Source: Synechococcales cyanobacterium CRU_2_2
Lineage (GTDB): Bacteria > Cyanobacteriota > Cyanobacteriia > PCC-9006 > JAAUQQ01
Direction of reading: 5' to 3'
DNA length: 32,562 nt
NCBI GenBank assembly: GCA_012034805.1
Contig: JAAUOP010000046.1
Coordinates: 1 to 32,562, forward strand
Part shown: positions 8,727-16,801 of the stretch, piece after piece
Layout of the letters: every line of letters begins with the position of its first letter
How positions within the stretch are numbered: the stretch's first letter is position 1
Made by a program: the position numbers and the translations under genes
Notes under the pieces: model-generated
Databases searched by the model: none
What the model was told of the DNA's origin: nothing
The model's input: the letters and a program-made list of their open reading frames with translations, nothing else

Positions 8727-9434
8727 TCAAGATTTACGGAGACAATCCGAGACGTTCGGATTGAGGCTGGGGGCGATCGCCAGACCATCAGACGCAGCTA
8801 GGCGCGACCTGTGCGACCCCCAAGTTTTCAACACACAGATCGCTTCGGCCCCATCTTCTGGCACCGCATAGAGCGAAAAGACCCGCGACAGGGCATATTG
8901 TCGTACGCCTCCCCGCATGATTTTCAGAAAGAGAACGTCATCACCGTTCGTTAACATTCCAAAAATAGGTATTGCTGACGCGGGTGCAGCCATCAGGTAG
9001 GCCAAGGCTTGGGGAAGGGCTGAGCGCGCTGATATTGTGGTCTCTTTGGATCCCAGGACGAGTACCCAGAGGCCATTGTGGATGATGAGTACATCAATTC
9101 GACCCCGCAGAACCTCCTCTCCATCATCGACCGTCAGCTCTACAGCGGCTTCAGCTTTGAGCCGAAAGGGAGGATCGTAAAATCCAGCGATTTTCAGCAA
9201 GGGTGAGGCAGCGAGCAGCGTTACGGCTCCTTCTAGTAGATCTCCTTGGCTGCGCTGATAGTCCAGCCGATTCCACATTACTTCTACCGCAGATTGCTGG
9301 GCTTGGCTGAGGGAGGGTAGGTCATTGTGCCATTCAGGGAAGAATTCGGGGTCGAGGGAGCGGCTGAGACCGAATCGGGATTCGACATCCGCTAGGCTTC
9401 GAATGGCTTCTGTGACCGCGACGACTTTGGCCAT
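8727..9434 (-). CDS. Restriction endonuclease-like (PD-D/EXK) protein, altered catalytic motif
   Basis: The 235-residue protein resembles the cyanobacterial proteins annotated as 'restriction endonuclease subunit R', which match only the N-terminal nuclease part of HsdR. The N-terminal region has AVEVMWNRLDYQ. The core has VELTVDDGEEVLRGRIDVLI (Asp of the motif) followed by GLWVLVLGSKE. In the usual motif this last strand is hydrophobic-E-x-K; here Gly takes the Glu position (GGA codon), while Lys remains. A long helix ALPQALAYLM follows. No methylase or specificity subunit is nearby, so a restriction role is doubtful. The last 30 residues look unconserved. Confidence 0.65.
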   Translation of the reverse strand: MAKVVAVTEAIRSLADVESRFGLSRSLDPEFFPEWHNDLPSLSQAQQSAVEVMWNRLDYQRSQGDLLEGAVTLLAASPLLKIAGFYDPPFRLKAEAAVELTVDDGEEVLRGRIDVLIIHNGLWVLVLGSKETTISARSALPQALAYLMAAPASAIPIFGMLTNGDDVLFLKIMRGGVRQYALSRVFSLYAVPEDGAEAICVLKTWGSHRSRLAASDGLAIAPSLNPNVSDCLRKS

Positions 9435-9499
9435 GGCTGGAGGGCGTTTGGAGGTGTTTCTTCGCTTATCTTATTCGCTTGTTTTAAGGGTTTGGGTGG

Positions 9500-9976
9500 G
9501 TGACCGGGGTCGCAAAGGCTGGACGAACAGCGGTTCGTCCCTACAAACGCAAACGAGCTGTTGGCGGAGGGCGAAAAGCAACATTACGCACGCCTCAAGA
9601 AAAGTTGTTCTACATCCTGTTGTACTGCAAATGCTATCCCACCTTTGATTTGCTAAGTATCCTGTTTGACTTTGAGCGTTCCTGCGCTTGGGATTGGGTG
9701 CACGGACTGTTGCCGGTTTTGGAGCAAACGTTAGGCTACAAACAAGCGTTGCCGGAGCGCAAGCTGCGAAGCATGGAGGAATTTCTCGAGCGCTTTCCAG
9801 ATGTGCAAGAGGTGATTGTCGATGGGACAGAGAGACCGGTGCAGCAACGTCAGAAAAGCTCAGACCAACAGAAGCAGCTTTACTCTGGAAAGAAGAAAGC
9901 TGAAAGCTGTAGGGTTGTGGAACTTCTATCTGGATGCAGCATAACCTGGAGGAAGATCAGAAAACTTCGTCCTTAA
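9500..9976 (+). pseudogene. IS5-type transposase fragment
   Basis: This is the internal part of a DDE transposase of the IS5 group common in cyanobacteria. Visible are RAVGGGRKATLRTPQEKLFY, a CYPTFDLLSILF helix, WVHGLLPVLEQTLG, KLRSMEEFLERFPDV and the first catalytic strand VIVDGTERPVQ (first Asp of DDE), ending at YSGKKK. After that the frame carries unrelated residues and stops. The N-terminal part and the second half, with the other catalytic residues, are missing, and no terminal inverted repeats are visible. The fragment starts next to the palindrome at 9521-9540, which overlaps its first codons. Confidence 0.8.
9521..9540. repeat. Palindromic repeat GGACGAAC-N4-GTTCGTCC
   Basis: Perfect 8-bp arms (9521-9528 and 9533-9540) surround AGCG. 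It is the best copy of a family also seen at 2969-2988, 31497-31516 and, degenerate, 23428-23446. It marks the 5' edge of the transposase remnant. Confidence 0.85.
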
Positions 9977-10041
9977 AATTAGCTTATTTCCCAACAAGTC
10001 TAATGGATCCGCACCCAACAGCCCAACCCCAAGCGCCCAGC

Positions 10042-11043
10042 CTAGCCGCCGATTTGCGACATCGTGCGGCTATAGTGGCCCGTGCCCGTGCCCGAATCTC
10101 GGCCCTTGTAGTTAATCTCGGGTTTTAGGCACAACAAATCTCGAACTCGATCGCGCAAAACAGGTGTTGAGACACCCTCACGCAGCGCTGTTTTCAAATC
10201 AATCTGCCCATGCTCATTCAGCAAACAGGGCCGCAGCCAACCATCCGCCGACAGCCGCATGCGATTGCAGCGATCGCAAAAACACTCCGACATCTGGCTA
10301 ATAAACCCCAAGGTCCCCAGCGCCCCCGGAATTTGAAACACATCCGCAGGGCCATTGCCCACCACCTGCCCTGGGGTGAGGCCCCAGCGATCGCGAATGC
10401 TTTGCCGAATTTCTGCCGAAGGTAGCCAGCCGCGATCGCCAAACAAATCACCATTGCCGATCGGCATAAATTCAATAAACCGCACATGCCAAGATCGCTC
10501 TAGAGTCAGCGCAGCCAAATCTAAGACTTCATGATCATTCACCCCTGGAATTACCACCACATTGAGTTTGAGTGGATCGAATCCAACTTGATGGGCAGCC
10601 TGAATCCCAGCCCAGACCTGTTGCCAGCGCGTTTTGCCAATTCGTTGAGTTGTTCCTCCAACGATATTGCCAAAGGTACGTTCATCTAAAGAATCAAGAC
10701 TGATATTGACCCGTTTTAGCCCCGCATCATATAAATCCTGGGCGAGATCGGCCAGCAAAAAGGCATTGGTACTCAGGGATAAATCTTGAGTCTGGGGTAA
10801 CTGATTGATGTGTTCCACCAACTCTACAACACTAGGACGTAGCAGCGGTTCGCCGCCGGTCAAGCGAAACCGGGTAAAGCCATTGGGAATCAAAACCTCT
10901 TTCAGTAGTGTCAGCAACTCTGAGTTTGTGAGCAAATCTTGCTGCAAAATGTAGTCGAGTTTCGCACCTTCGGGCATGCAATAGAGGCACTGAAAATTGC
11001 AGCGATCGACCAAACTAATCCGCAGATAATCAACAACATTCAT
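10042..11043 (-). CDS. moaA: GTP 3',8-cyclase MoaA (molybdenum cofactor synthesis)
   Basis: This radical SAM enzyme converts GTP to 3',8-cyclo-GTP, the first step of molybdopterin synthesis, needed for example by nitrate reductase. The N-terminal cluster motif is CNFQCLYC (CxxxCxxC). SAM-site elements include [10 protein letters not shown]. The C-terminal second iron-sulfur site is seen as CFCDRCNR followed by LRPCL. The protein ends SQIGG, the conserved Gly-Gly tail needed for activity. At 333 residues it has normal length and is intact. No other moa genes are adjacent. A dispersed repeat occupies the upstream region. Confidence 0.96.
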   Translation of the reverse strand: MNVVDYLRISLVDRCNFQCLYCMPEGAKLDYILQQDLLTNSELLTLLKEVLIPNGFTRFRLTGGEPLLRPSVVELVEHINQLPQTQDLSLSTNAFLLADLAQDLYDAGLKRVNISLDSLDERTFGNIVGGTTQRIGKTRWQQVWAGIQAAHQVGFDPLKLNVVVIPGVNDHEVLDLAALTLERSWHVRFIEFMPIGNGDLFGDRGWLPSAEIRQSIRDRWGLTPGQVVGNGPADVFQIPGALGTLGFISQMSECFCDRCNRMRLSADGWLRPCLLNEHGQIDLKTALREGVSTPVLRDRVRDLLCLKPEINYKGRDSGTGTGHYSRTMSQIGG

Positions 11044-11045
11044 AA

Positions 11046-11166
11046 TAGACCCCTTGCAAAAATGGAAACCCTCACCCTAAATTCCTCTCCCACCGGAGGA
11101 GAGGGATTTTGAAGTTGCTCCCCTTCTCCCATTTTGGGAGTAAGGGGCTGGGGGACGAGGGGGCTG
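11046..11166. repeat. Dispersed repeat of about 100 bp (copy 1)
   Basis: A run shared with 16369-16471. Both copies begin with AGACC(C/T)CTTGCA, then CCCTCACCC, and share CTCCCCTTCTCCCATTTTGG followed by GAGTAAGGGGCTGGGGGA. Both end in GAGGGGGCTG. The arms CCCCTTCTCCC and GGGAGTAAGGGG form a stem, so the element folds. It contains no coding frame. Confidence 0.8.
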
Positions 11167-11206
11167 GCTGTCTCTATTGTCATGCAAGCGATCTAAGGCC
11201 CAAGCG

Positions 11207-12517
11207 CTACTGCGGTAACCGAGGTAGCTCTAGGACGTCTTTATTGAGATGAAGCGGCTTTTTGTGTTTTTCGAGCGGTTTGCGATCGAGTGTTTGCTCA
11301 AGGGTGTGCTCCGGTTGAGGCTGGTCAGTGGCCGCCACAAAGGGTTCTGGCGTGGGAGCCAAAATCAGTTCTAGCAAGGCTGGAGGAAGCGCTGGGGCCT
11401 GGGCGGCGGCTTCTGGGTCGGCGGCTTCTGAGCTATATCGCTCCAGCCAATCGCGGATGTTTTGGAGCTGGTGTTGGTAGGCCAGCGATCGCCGCCGCCA
11501 CTCTTGCACCTCTGCCTCGGTTTGCCGCAGCAGTCCGGCTTGGTCTGCGATCGTCGTCTGGTAGGCGATGTGCTCGTCGGATTGGGCCTGCTGCTGTTGC
11601 CCATCCCGCTGTTTGCGCAACTCGGACTCTTGACGCAGTTGGCTCAGGCCCGATTGCTGACGCAGGCCCTGGAGAATTTGTTTTTCAAGGGACTCGATCG
11701 TTCGATGGGCTGTGGCCAAATCCCGTTGGAGCGCCGTGATCACCGTGGTTTGTGATTCTGTCAGACGCCGCTGTTGGTCGAGGGATTGCTGACGCTCATC
11801 GAGTTCGGCCTGGAGGGCTTGTCGGTGCGATCGCCGCTGATTCAATTGCGCTTGCAGCTCGAGGACATTGGTTTGGGCCGCCTGTCGCTGCCCGTTCAGA
11901 CTAATCGCCCAGGTGCGCGCCGCCAGCGCTTGGGCCTCTAGCTCGGCCAAACGTTCCTCAGTCTGGGCCAGGGAATGGGTCAGGGCTTCAATCTTTTTGT
12001 CTGTAAACAATTGCCGAGTTTTTTGGGACTGCTGCTCGCGATCGCGCCGACTCTGAAATAGCCTCAATTGCTGTTCCTGGGCCTCGATCAAAGCCTCCAA
12101 TTCGGTCAAGAGCTGCTCTGGTAGGCGCTCCTGTTGGGCAAGGTTGCGGGCTTGGGTTTGCGATTGGAGCAACACCTGGGCCTGGAGGTCAGCAAGATTG
12201 GCCTGCTGGGTCTGGCAATAGGCCTCCACCTGTTGATAGAAGCCATCGACACCGACCCGGACGCCTATAGCCATCGACTCCGGAGCATCGGCAGTAGCAT
12301 CGGCGACAGGCTCCATCAAGCTGCAATGAGATCCCCCATCCTCGACAGTTCGCTGACAGAGCTGACGCAATGAATCCAATTCTGCCCTAAACCGCTCAAG
12401 AACGTGTTCTAACGATTCATCCACAAAAGGTTGCACGTGACGAACGGGAGTGGTTCCCTGATATTCCATTCCCAAACTAGCACGGAGTCTAAGCGTTCGG
12501 CGCTGGGGATGTATCAA
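11207..12517 (-). CDS. Long coiled-coil protein of unknown function
   Basis: The 436-residue protein is dominated by coiled coil from about residue 85 to 350. It is very rich in Gln, Glu, Leu, Ala and Arg (for example LTHSLAQTEERLAELEAQAL and AELDERQQSLDQQRRLTESQ), with no membrane segment. The C-terminal 80 residues are Pro-rich and end with a basic patch and LELPRLPQ. A structural or scaffold role is likely, but no family is recognised. The listed start is TTG at 12517, overlapping the upstream gene by 29 bases. An ATG start about 16 codons later (MEYQGTTPV) is also possible. An indel in the TTTT run near 12516-12519 would fuse it to the 87-residue upstream frame. Confidence 0.75.
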   Translation of the reverse strand: MIHPQRRTLRLRASLGMEYQGTTPVRHVQPFVDESLEHVLERFRAELDSLRQLCQRTVEDGGSHCSLMEPVADATADAPESMAIGVRVGVDGFYQQVEAYCQTQQANLADLQAQVLLQSQTQARNLAQQERLPEQLLTELEALIEAQEQQLRLFQSRRDREQQSQKTRQLFTDKKIEALTHSLAQTEERLAELEAQALAARTWAISLNGQRQAAQTNVLELQAQLNQRRSHRQALQAELDERQQSLDQQRRLTESQTTVITALQRDLATAHRTIESLEKQILQGLRQQSGLSQLRQESELRKQRDGQQQQAQSDEHIAYQTTIADQAGLLRQTEAEVQEWRRRSLAYQHQLQNIRDWLERYSSEAADPEAAAQAPALPPALLELILAPTPEPFVAATDQPQPEHTLEQTLDRKPLEKHKKPLHLNKDVLELPRLPQ

Positions 12518-12752
12518 AAGTTTTCTCTTCTAGACCCCAACGATGCTCTAGCTGAATCTGGCTTTGTTCGCAGCTTTCCTCCAAACGGCGCTGCAAAGAC
12601 ATGACTTTGCGCAGGGTGATCACCATTTCGTGGGCGAGCTGTCGCTGCTCGGGATGCCCGGAGATGGCACGTAATGTTTGTTGCTCTAGAATCTGCAGTG
12701 GAACTTCGTAGTGGACGGTGGACGGAATGGGGATCAAACTCACAGCTTTCAA
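12489..12752 (-). CDS. Small hypothetical protein, or N terminus of the coiled-coil protein
   Basis: The 87-residue frame begins MKAVSLIPIPSTVHYEVPLQ, then a helical region QLAHEMVITLRKVMSLQRRL and EQSQIQLEHRW. It ends in a non-descript TSPAPNA. It overlaps the next gene by 29 bases in a different frame. The helical C-terminal half would join naturally onto a coiled coil. One gene broken by a single-base indel is therefore a fair alternative to translational coupling. Removing one T from the run at 12516-12519 would join them into about 514 residues. Confidence 0.55.
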   Translation of the reverse strand: MKAVSLIPIPSTVHYEVPLQILEQQTLRAISGHPEQRQLAHEMVITLRKVMSLQRRLEESCEQSQIQLEHRWGLEEKTFDTSPAPNA

Positions 12753-12851
12753 AACCTCAGTGCAAATTGCTGGACTTAAGCATCTCGCTCAACGGACGAA
12801 AGTGCGGTACGGGATGACTGGCTGGGGGTGACTGGGTCTATCGCTGCCAGA

Positions 12852-13751
12852 CTAAAAAGACATTAGCTGGGCGAGGGCTTGGCCTGGATCCGGTTGCCGA
12901 ATCAGGGACTCACCCACCAAGACGGCGGCAGCTCCGGCCTGGGCGACGCGCCGGAGATCGTCGGGCTCATGCATGCCCGACTCGCTGACCACGAGGATAT
13001 CTTGCAGGCGATCGCCAAATGCTTGCAGCAATTCACACGTAGTCTCCAAGCGGGTCTCGAACGTGGTCAGATCTCGGTTGTTAATCCCGACCAAACGCAC
13101 GCCCTCTAGCGCCAGCACCCGCTCGAGTTCCGGGGCAGAATGCACCTCAATCAAAGCATTCATTCCCAGGGAGTGGGTGATCTTGAGGAAATATTGCAAA
13201 TCTTGATCCGAGAGTACGGCGGCAATCAGCAACACCGCATCGGCTCCACAAGTGCGGGCTAAATAGATTTGATAGGGATAAAGCACAAAGTCCTTGCACA
13301 GTAGCGGCAGGTCAACCGCCTCGCGAACGCGGGAGAGGTTGTCAAAGCTGCCCTGGAAGAATTTTTGATCCGTGAGCACCGAGAGGCAGGCGGCTCCGTT
13401 TTGGGCGTAGGCCTGGGCGATCGCCACCGGGTCAAAGTCTTCCCGGAAAACGCCCCGGCTAGGGGAAGCTTTTTTGATTTCGGCAATTACGCTGGGGGAA
13501 CTCGCCGCTGATGACCCAGGCTTCTGGCGGACCTTGAGTCCAGCCAAAAAGTCTAGGGGGGCAGGGGCGGACTGAATCCGGCCTTGCAAAACCTGCAGCG
13601 AGGTTTTGTCGCGCATTACCGAGACTTCGGTGTCCTTGTGCCAAATAATCTCTTCCAGAATGTTATCGGGCTCGGCGTCGGCCATGCAGGTCTTATAACT
13701 CATCTGCGCCACCCGAATCTCGGGATTGGGGGGGCGGCGACGGATTTGCAT
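12852..13751 (-). CDS. trpC: Indole-3-glycerol phosphate synthase
   Basis: This enzyme catalyses the ring-closing decarboxylation of CdRP to indole-3-glycerol phosphate in tryptophan biosynthesis. The TIM-barrel motifs are clear: [15 protein letters not shown] (catalytic Lys and phosphate contact), [27 protein letters not shown] (catalytic Lys), ALIEVHS (Glu), [11 protein letters not shown] and VVSESGM, then [11 protein letters not shown]. The 299 residues include an N-terminal extension ([20 protein letters not shown]) typical of cyanobacterial TrpC. The ATG overlaps the TGA of lpdA by one base (TGATG), so the two are probably translationally coupled. No other trp genes are present. Confidence 0.97.
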   Translation of the reverse strand: MQIRRRPPNPEIRVAQMSYKTCMADAEPDNILEEIIWHKDTEVSVMRDKTSLQVLQGRIQSAPAPLDFLAGLKVRQKPGSSAASSPSVIAEIKKASPSRGVFREDFDPVAIAQAYAQNGAACLSVLTDQKFFQGSFDNLSRVREAVDLPLLCKDFVLYPYQIYLARTCGADAVLLIAAVLSDQDLQYFLKITHSLGMNALIEVHSAPELERVLALEGVRLVGINNRDLTTFETRLETTCELLQAFGDRLQDILVVSESGMHEPDDLRRVAQAGAAAVLVGESLIRQPDPGQALAQLMSF

Positions 13752-15205
13752 CAGTGACCGGCTCCTGCGCCAGCGGCGCGCTTAAAGGCTTCGTCCAAAA
13801 CTTCGGACAGGGTTGGATGGGTATGAACCGAGAAGGCCAATTCGGTCACGGGAACCTTTTGGCTCATAGCATTGGCGGCTTCTTGGATCAAGTCGGCGGC
13901 ATGGAGGCCAAAAATATGCGCGCCCAGGATCTCGCCGGTGTCCGGACGGAAGATGAGCTTGGCAATGCCATCGGTTTCCCCTTCGGCGATCGCCTTCGCA
14001 TTCCCCTTGAAATAAGTCCGCACTGACTTGACCTCAAAACCTTCTGCCTTGCCCTGGGCCTGGGCGTCGGGCTCGGTCATGCCCACAAAGCTCACCTCCG
14101 GGTGGGTAAAGGCCGCCGCCGGAATCGTGCTGTAGTCCAAGCTGCGGGGCCGTCCGCAGATCGTTTCCACCACGGCCATTCCCTGGGCCGAAGCGGTGTG
14201 GGCCAACATCAACTTGCCCGTCGCGTCACCGATCGCCCAAAGATGCGGCACGGTTTCACCATTGGCTTGAACCACACCCAAATGGTCGTTCACTGGCACA
14301 AAACCGCGCTTGCCGAGATCCACGCCGAGGGCCTCTAGGCCCATATTTTTGGCGACGGGAATACGGCCCGTGGCAATGAGACAAGCATCGACTTCTAACA
14401 CTTCGATCACTTGCTGGGTCTTGGCATCGGTCAACTCAATGCGCACGGGCGATCCCGGCGTGATTTTGGTCGCGAAGACGCCTTTGTAGGTTTCGATATC
14501 GCGGGGGGTGAGCAAAGTGCGTTCGGCGAGTTTGGCAATATCAGGGTCAAATCCCGGCATCAGCTTATCGAGGGCTTCGATCATCGTGATCTCGCAGCCC
14601 AGGGCCGAATACACGTCGGCAAACTCAAGGCCGATGTAGCCACTGCCAATAATCGCAACCCAGTCCGGCAGGCTCTCTAACCGAACCGCATCGTCGCTGG
14701 TAAACACGGTTTTGCCGTCTACCTCGGCCCCTGGCGGCACAAAGGGAATCGATCCTGGGGCCAGCAAAATTTCCTTGGCTGTGACGAAACGCTCTCCCGC
14801 CTCAGTTTGCCTATCCGGCTTGATGCCAACCTTCTGGATATCGGCCACGCGCCCCCAGCCGTGAATTACCTCCACGCCCAGACGCTTGAGACTGCCGATT
14901 AGCCCTTCTCGCTGCTGGGTCACCACCGCGTTGGCATGGTCGGCGATCGCCTGTCGATCAAATTGCACCTCCCCCACCTGAATCCCCAGAGCCTGAAGAT
15001 GCTTGGCATCACGCAGCTCACGCACCTTCCCTGAGGCCGCCAACAGCGCCTTAGAGGGGATACAACCGCGATTCACACAGGTACCGCCCATCTCCGCTGC
15101 TTCGACAATGGCGGTTTTGAGGCCACAGCTCACAGCGTGGAGGGCCGCGCCATGGCCGCCCACGCCCGCGCCAATTATCACCAGATCGTAATCAAATTGA
15201 CTCAC
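13751..15205 (-). CDS. lpdA: Dihydrolipoyl dehydrogenase
   Basis: This is the E3 flavoprotein of 2-oxoacid dehydrogenase complexes and the glycine cleavage system. It reoxidises dihydrolipoamide with NAD. The 484 residues show the FAD-binding [13 protein letters not shown], the redox disulfide [17 protein letters not shown], the NAD-binding [18 protein letters not shown] and the second FAD motif [15 protein letters not shown]. The C-terminal dimer-interface active site [13 protein letters not shown] carries the catalytic His-Glu pair. The gene is intact and is followed directly by trpC, a pairing I recall from other cyanobacteria. A short AT-rich tandem repeat lies in its upstream region. Confidence 0.97.
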   Translation of the reverse strand: MSQFDYDLVIIGAGVGGHGAALHAVSCGLKTAIVEAAEMGGTCVNRGCIPSKALLAASGKVRELRDAKHLQALGIQVGEVQFDRQAIADHANAVVTQQREGLIGSLKRLGVEVIHGWGRVADIQKVGIKPDRQTEAGERFVTAKEILLAPGSIPFVPPGAEVDGKTVFTSDDAVRLESLPDWVAIIGSGYIGLEFADVYSALGCEITMIEALDKLMPGFDPDIAKLAERTLLTPRDIETYKGVFATKITPGSPVRIELTDAKTQQVIEVLEVDACLIATGRIPVAKNMGLEALGVDLGKRGFVPVNDHLGVVQANGETVPHLWAIGDATGKLMLAHTASAQGMAVVETICGRPRSLDYSTIPAAAFTHPEVSFVGMTEPDAQAQGKAEGFEVKSVRTYFKGNAKAIAEGETDGIAKLIFRPDTGEILGAHIFGLHAADLIQEAANAMSQKVPVTELAFSVHTHPTLSEVLDEAFKRAAGAGAGH

Positions 15206-15236
15206 AGTTGACTCCCAGCGGAAATTCCCAAGACAG

Positions 15237-15277
15237 AAAGATTAAATTCAAAGATTGAATTCTAAAGATTAAATTCT
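15237..15277. repeat. AT-rich 13-14 bp tandem repeat upstream of lpdA
   Basis: Three units, each near AAAGATTAAATTCT, start at 15237, 15250 and 15264. They fill much of the 86-bp gap between the RNA methyltransferase and lpdA. The AT richness against a GC-rich background suggests a promoter or spacer element. Confidence 0.7.
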
Positions 15278-15291
15278 AGCGAACAAACGGT

Positions 15292-16121
15292 TCAGGATTT
15301 GTCGCTCACCCAATCCTCACCCGACCCGCCCCCCCGCTGCCGCTGGGCCTCATAAAGAATCACCGCCAGGGAAATCGCCACATTCAGGGATTCGACCGCG
15401 CGCGCCAGGGGAATTTTGATCGAAGCGGTGGCGATCGCCGCAATCTCCTCCGACAACCCAGCGCCCTCGTTGCCCAACACAATCAAACTCGGCTGACGCC
15501 AATCCATCGCCCAGTGGGTTTGGGTGGCAGTGGGCAGCGTCGCCACAATTTGAACGCCCTGGCCCTGGGCGGCCCGCAGCGTCTCGCCGAGGTTGGGGGC
15601 GATCGCCATCGGCAGCCGAAACCACTGGCCCGCAGAAGCGCGCAACACCTTGGGATGATCAAAAGAAACACTATCTTCGCTCAGCCAAAACCCATCGGCC
15701 CCCGCCGCCGCCGCCGTGCGAATCATCGTACCGAGGTTGCCGGGATCTTGTAGCGTTTCGACGGCCACTCCCAACCGGCAGGGCAACGCCGCAAGGCGGG
15801 GGGGCTGCCGAGATGCAGTGGCAATAATGCCATCGGGGGCCTGGGTGGTGGCGATCACCTCTAGCACCGTCTCACTCACCGCGACCAGCGCTGGGCTAGG
15901 GGGGCGATCGCCGCCGCCAGCTGCGGGTGCCGAATCTGCCAACTGGGCGTGTAACAGACCACATCCAACGAAAAACCCGCACGTAATGCCTCGTCTAACA
16001 GGTGGGTTCCCTCGAGCAACAGTTGCCCAGCCAGACGACGGCCTCGGCGATCGTGCAACAACCGCAGCTGCTTGACCAATGGATTACGCCGACTGGTTAA
16101 AATCTCTAACTCGGCGACCAT
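15292..16121 (-). CDS. TrmH/SpoU family RNA 2'-O-methyltransferase, frameshifted
   Basis: SpoU-class (SPOUT fold) enzymes methylate a ribose 2'-OH in rRNA or tRNA using SAM. The N-terminal substrate-binding domain lies in the frame from 16121: TSRRNPLVKQLRLLHDRRGR, then LLLEGTHLLDEALRAG. The catalytic domain lies in the second frame: LQDPGNLGTMIRTAAAAG (motif 1), LIVLGNEGAGLS (motif 2) and IKIPLARAVESLNVAISLAV (motif 3, trefoil knot). The first frame stops at 15876. One missing base, either in the G6 run 15899-15904 or at the CGCTGG nearby, joins them into 276 residues, a normal length. The exact RNA target is not deducible. A 16-bp tandem duplication covers the start codon. Confidence 0.85.
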
Positions 16122-16142
16122 TTAGCTCGGCGACCATTTGGC
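16111..16142. repeat. 16-bp tandem duplication at the trmH start codon
   Basis: TCGGCGACCATTTAGC (16111-16126) is repeated with one mismatch at 16127-16142. Each copy holds a CAT (ATG on the minus strand). The two ATGs are 16 bases apart and so in different frames; only the one at 16121 leads into the gene. Confidence 0.85.
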
Positions 16143-16174
16143 TCAACGACTATTCTGCCTAGGCAATTTTGGAA

Positions 16175-16258
16175 TGCGGAACCCGGGACTTGAACCCGGA
16201 AGTCTGTGAGGACACTAGTACCTGAAACTAGCGCGTCTACCAATTCCGCCAGTCCCGC
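16175..16258 (-). tRNA. tRNA-Leu (anticodon CAG)
   Basis: On the minus strand the 84-nt cloverleaf starts GCGGGAC and ends GTTCCGC plus discriminator A, with no encoded CCA. The D arm contains the GGAATTGGTAGACGC pattern of leucine tRNAs. The anticodon stem is CTAGT/ACTAG with loop TTCAGGT, giving anticodon CAG. A long variable arm (class II) and a CCGGGTTCAAGTCCCGG T arm follow. Confidence 0.96.
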
Positions 16259-16368
16259 ATATTTTGTTTTGACTTTACCCGACGCTTTTAGCGCCTTTCC
16301 AATCTTTCAGCAGTTGTGAGCATTCGTCAATATAATTTTCCAATTATTTTTATCATCGTCAATACAGT

Positions 16369-16471
16369 TAGACCTCTTGCACAAACCCTCACCCACCGGG
16401 GGTGAGGGACTTTAAATCCGGCTCCCCTTCTCCCATTTTGGGAGTAAGGGGCTGGGGGATGAGGGGGCTGT
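16369..16471. repeat. Dispersed repeat of about 100 bp (copy 2)
   Basis: Second copy of the element at 11046-11166, in the same orientation. Between it and murA, bases 16472-16786 hold no supported gene. The 88-codon frame at 16531-16797 ends just at the murA ribosome site and looks like leader sequence. The gap between tRNA-Leu and this repeat is AT-rich and empty. Confidence 0.8.
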
Positions 16472-16786
16472 TTTTTTCGTGAAAGAAGCCCTCAGCATAC
16501 CAATCCAGCCTTGCCGCAACCCCAGCTCAAATGGCTCACAAACCGATTAAAAGTAGCCTACAGAACTCTATTTCCTCAAAAACGAAGGCTAGAGTGGTTG
16601 AACGCCCTCGGGACTTTGCCTCGGCAGCAAACTTTTCCAGAGTTTGCATCGGGTTTCTACCAAAACACATCATTTTAGGCTGTATGATTTCAGCCAAAGA
16701 TGTGTTGTCGCTTCAAGAATCTACTGGGACTCCCGTAGGATTCGGCCCGGACTCTGATAGCTCAACACTCGTTCCCACTGCTGATT

Positions 16787-16793
16787 TAGGAGG
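16787..16793 (+). promoter_or_regulatory. Strong ribosome binding site for murA
   Basis: TAGGAGG precedes ATC at 16799 by 5 bases and ATT at 16802 by 8 bases. No ATG, GTG or TTG lies within normal range; the first is TTG at 16868. The site therefore points to a non-standard start codon, or to a sequence error at the start. Confidence 0.65.
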
Positions 16794-16801
16794 ATAGGAT
16801 C

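Noticed and set aside
8727-9434. Functional type I restriction system
   Set aside because: Only a nuclease-like domain is present, with an altered catalytic residue and no HsdM or HsdS nearby.
9500-9976. Intact insertion sequence
   Set aside because: Both ends of the transposase are missing, including later catalytic residues, and no terminal inverted repeats are visible.
15350-15753. Overlapping frames on both strands within the RNA methyltransferase region
   Set aside because: They are Arg/Pro/Gly-rich shadows; the SpoU motifs fix the true frame.
16531-16797. 88-codon frame upstream of murA
   Set aside because: No ribosome site and no recognisable protein character; it ends within the murA ribosome site and looks like leader sequence.
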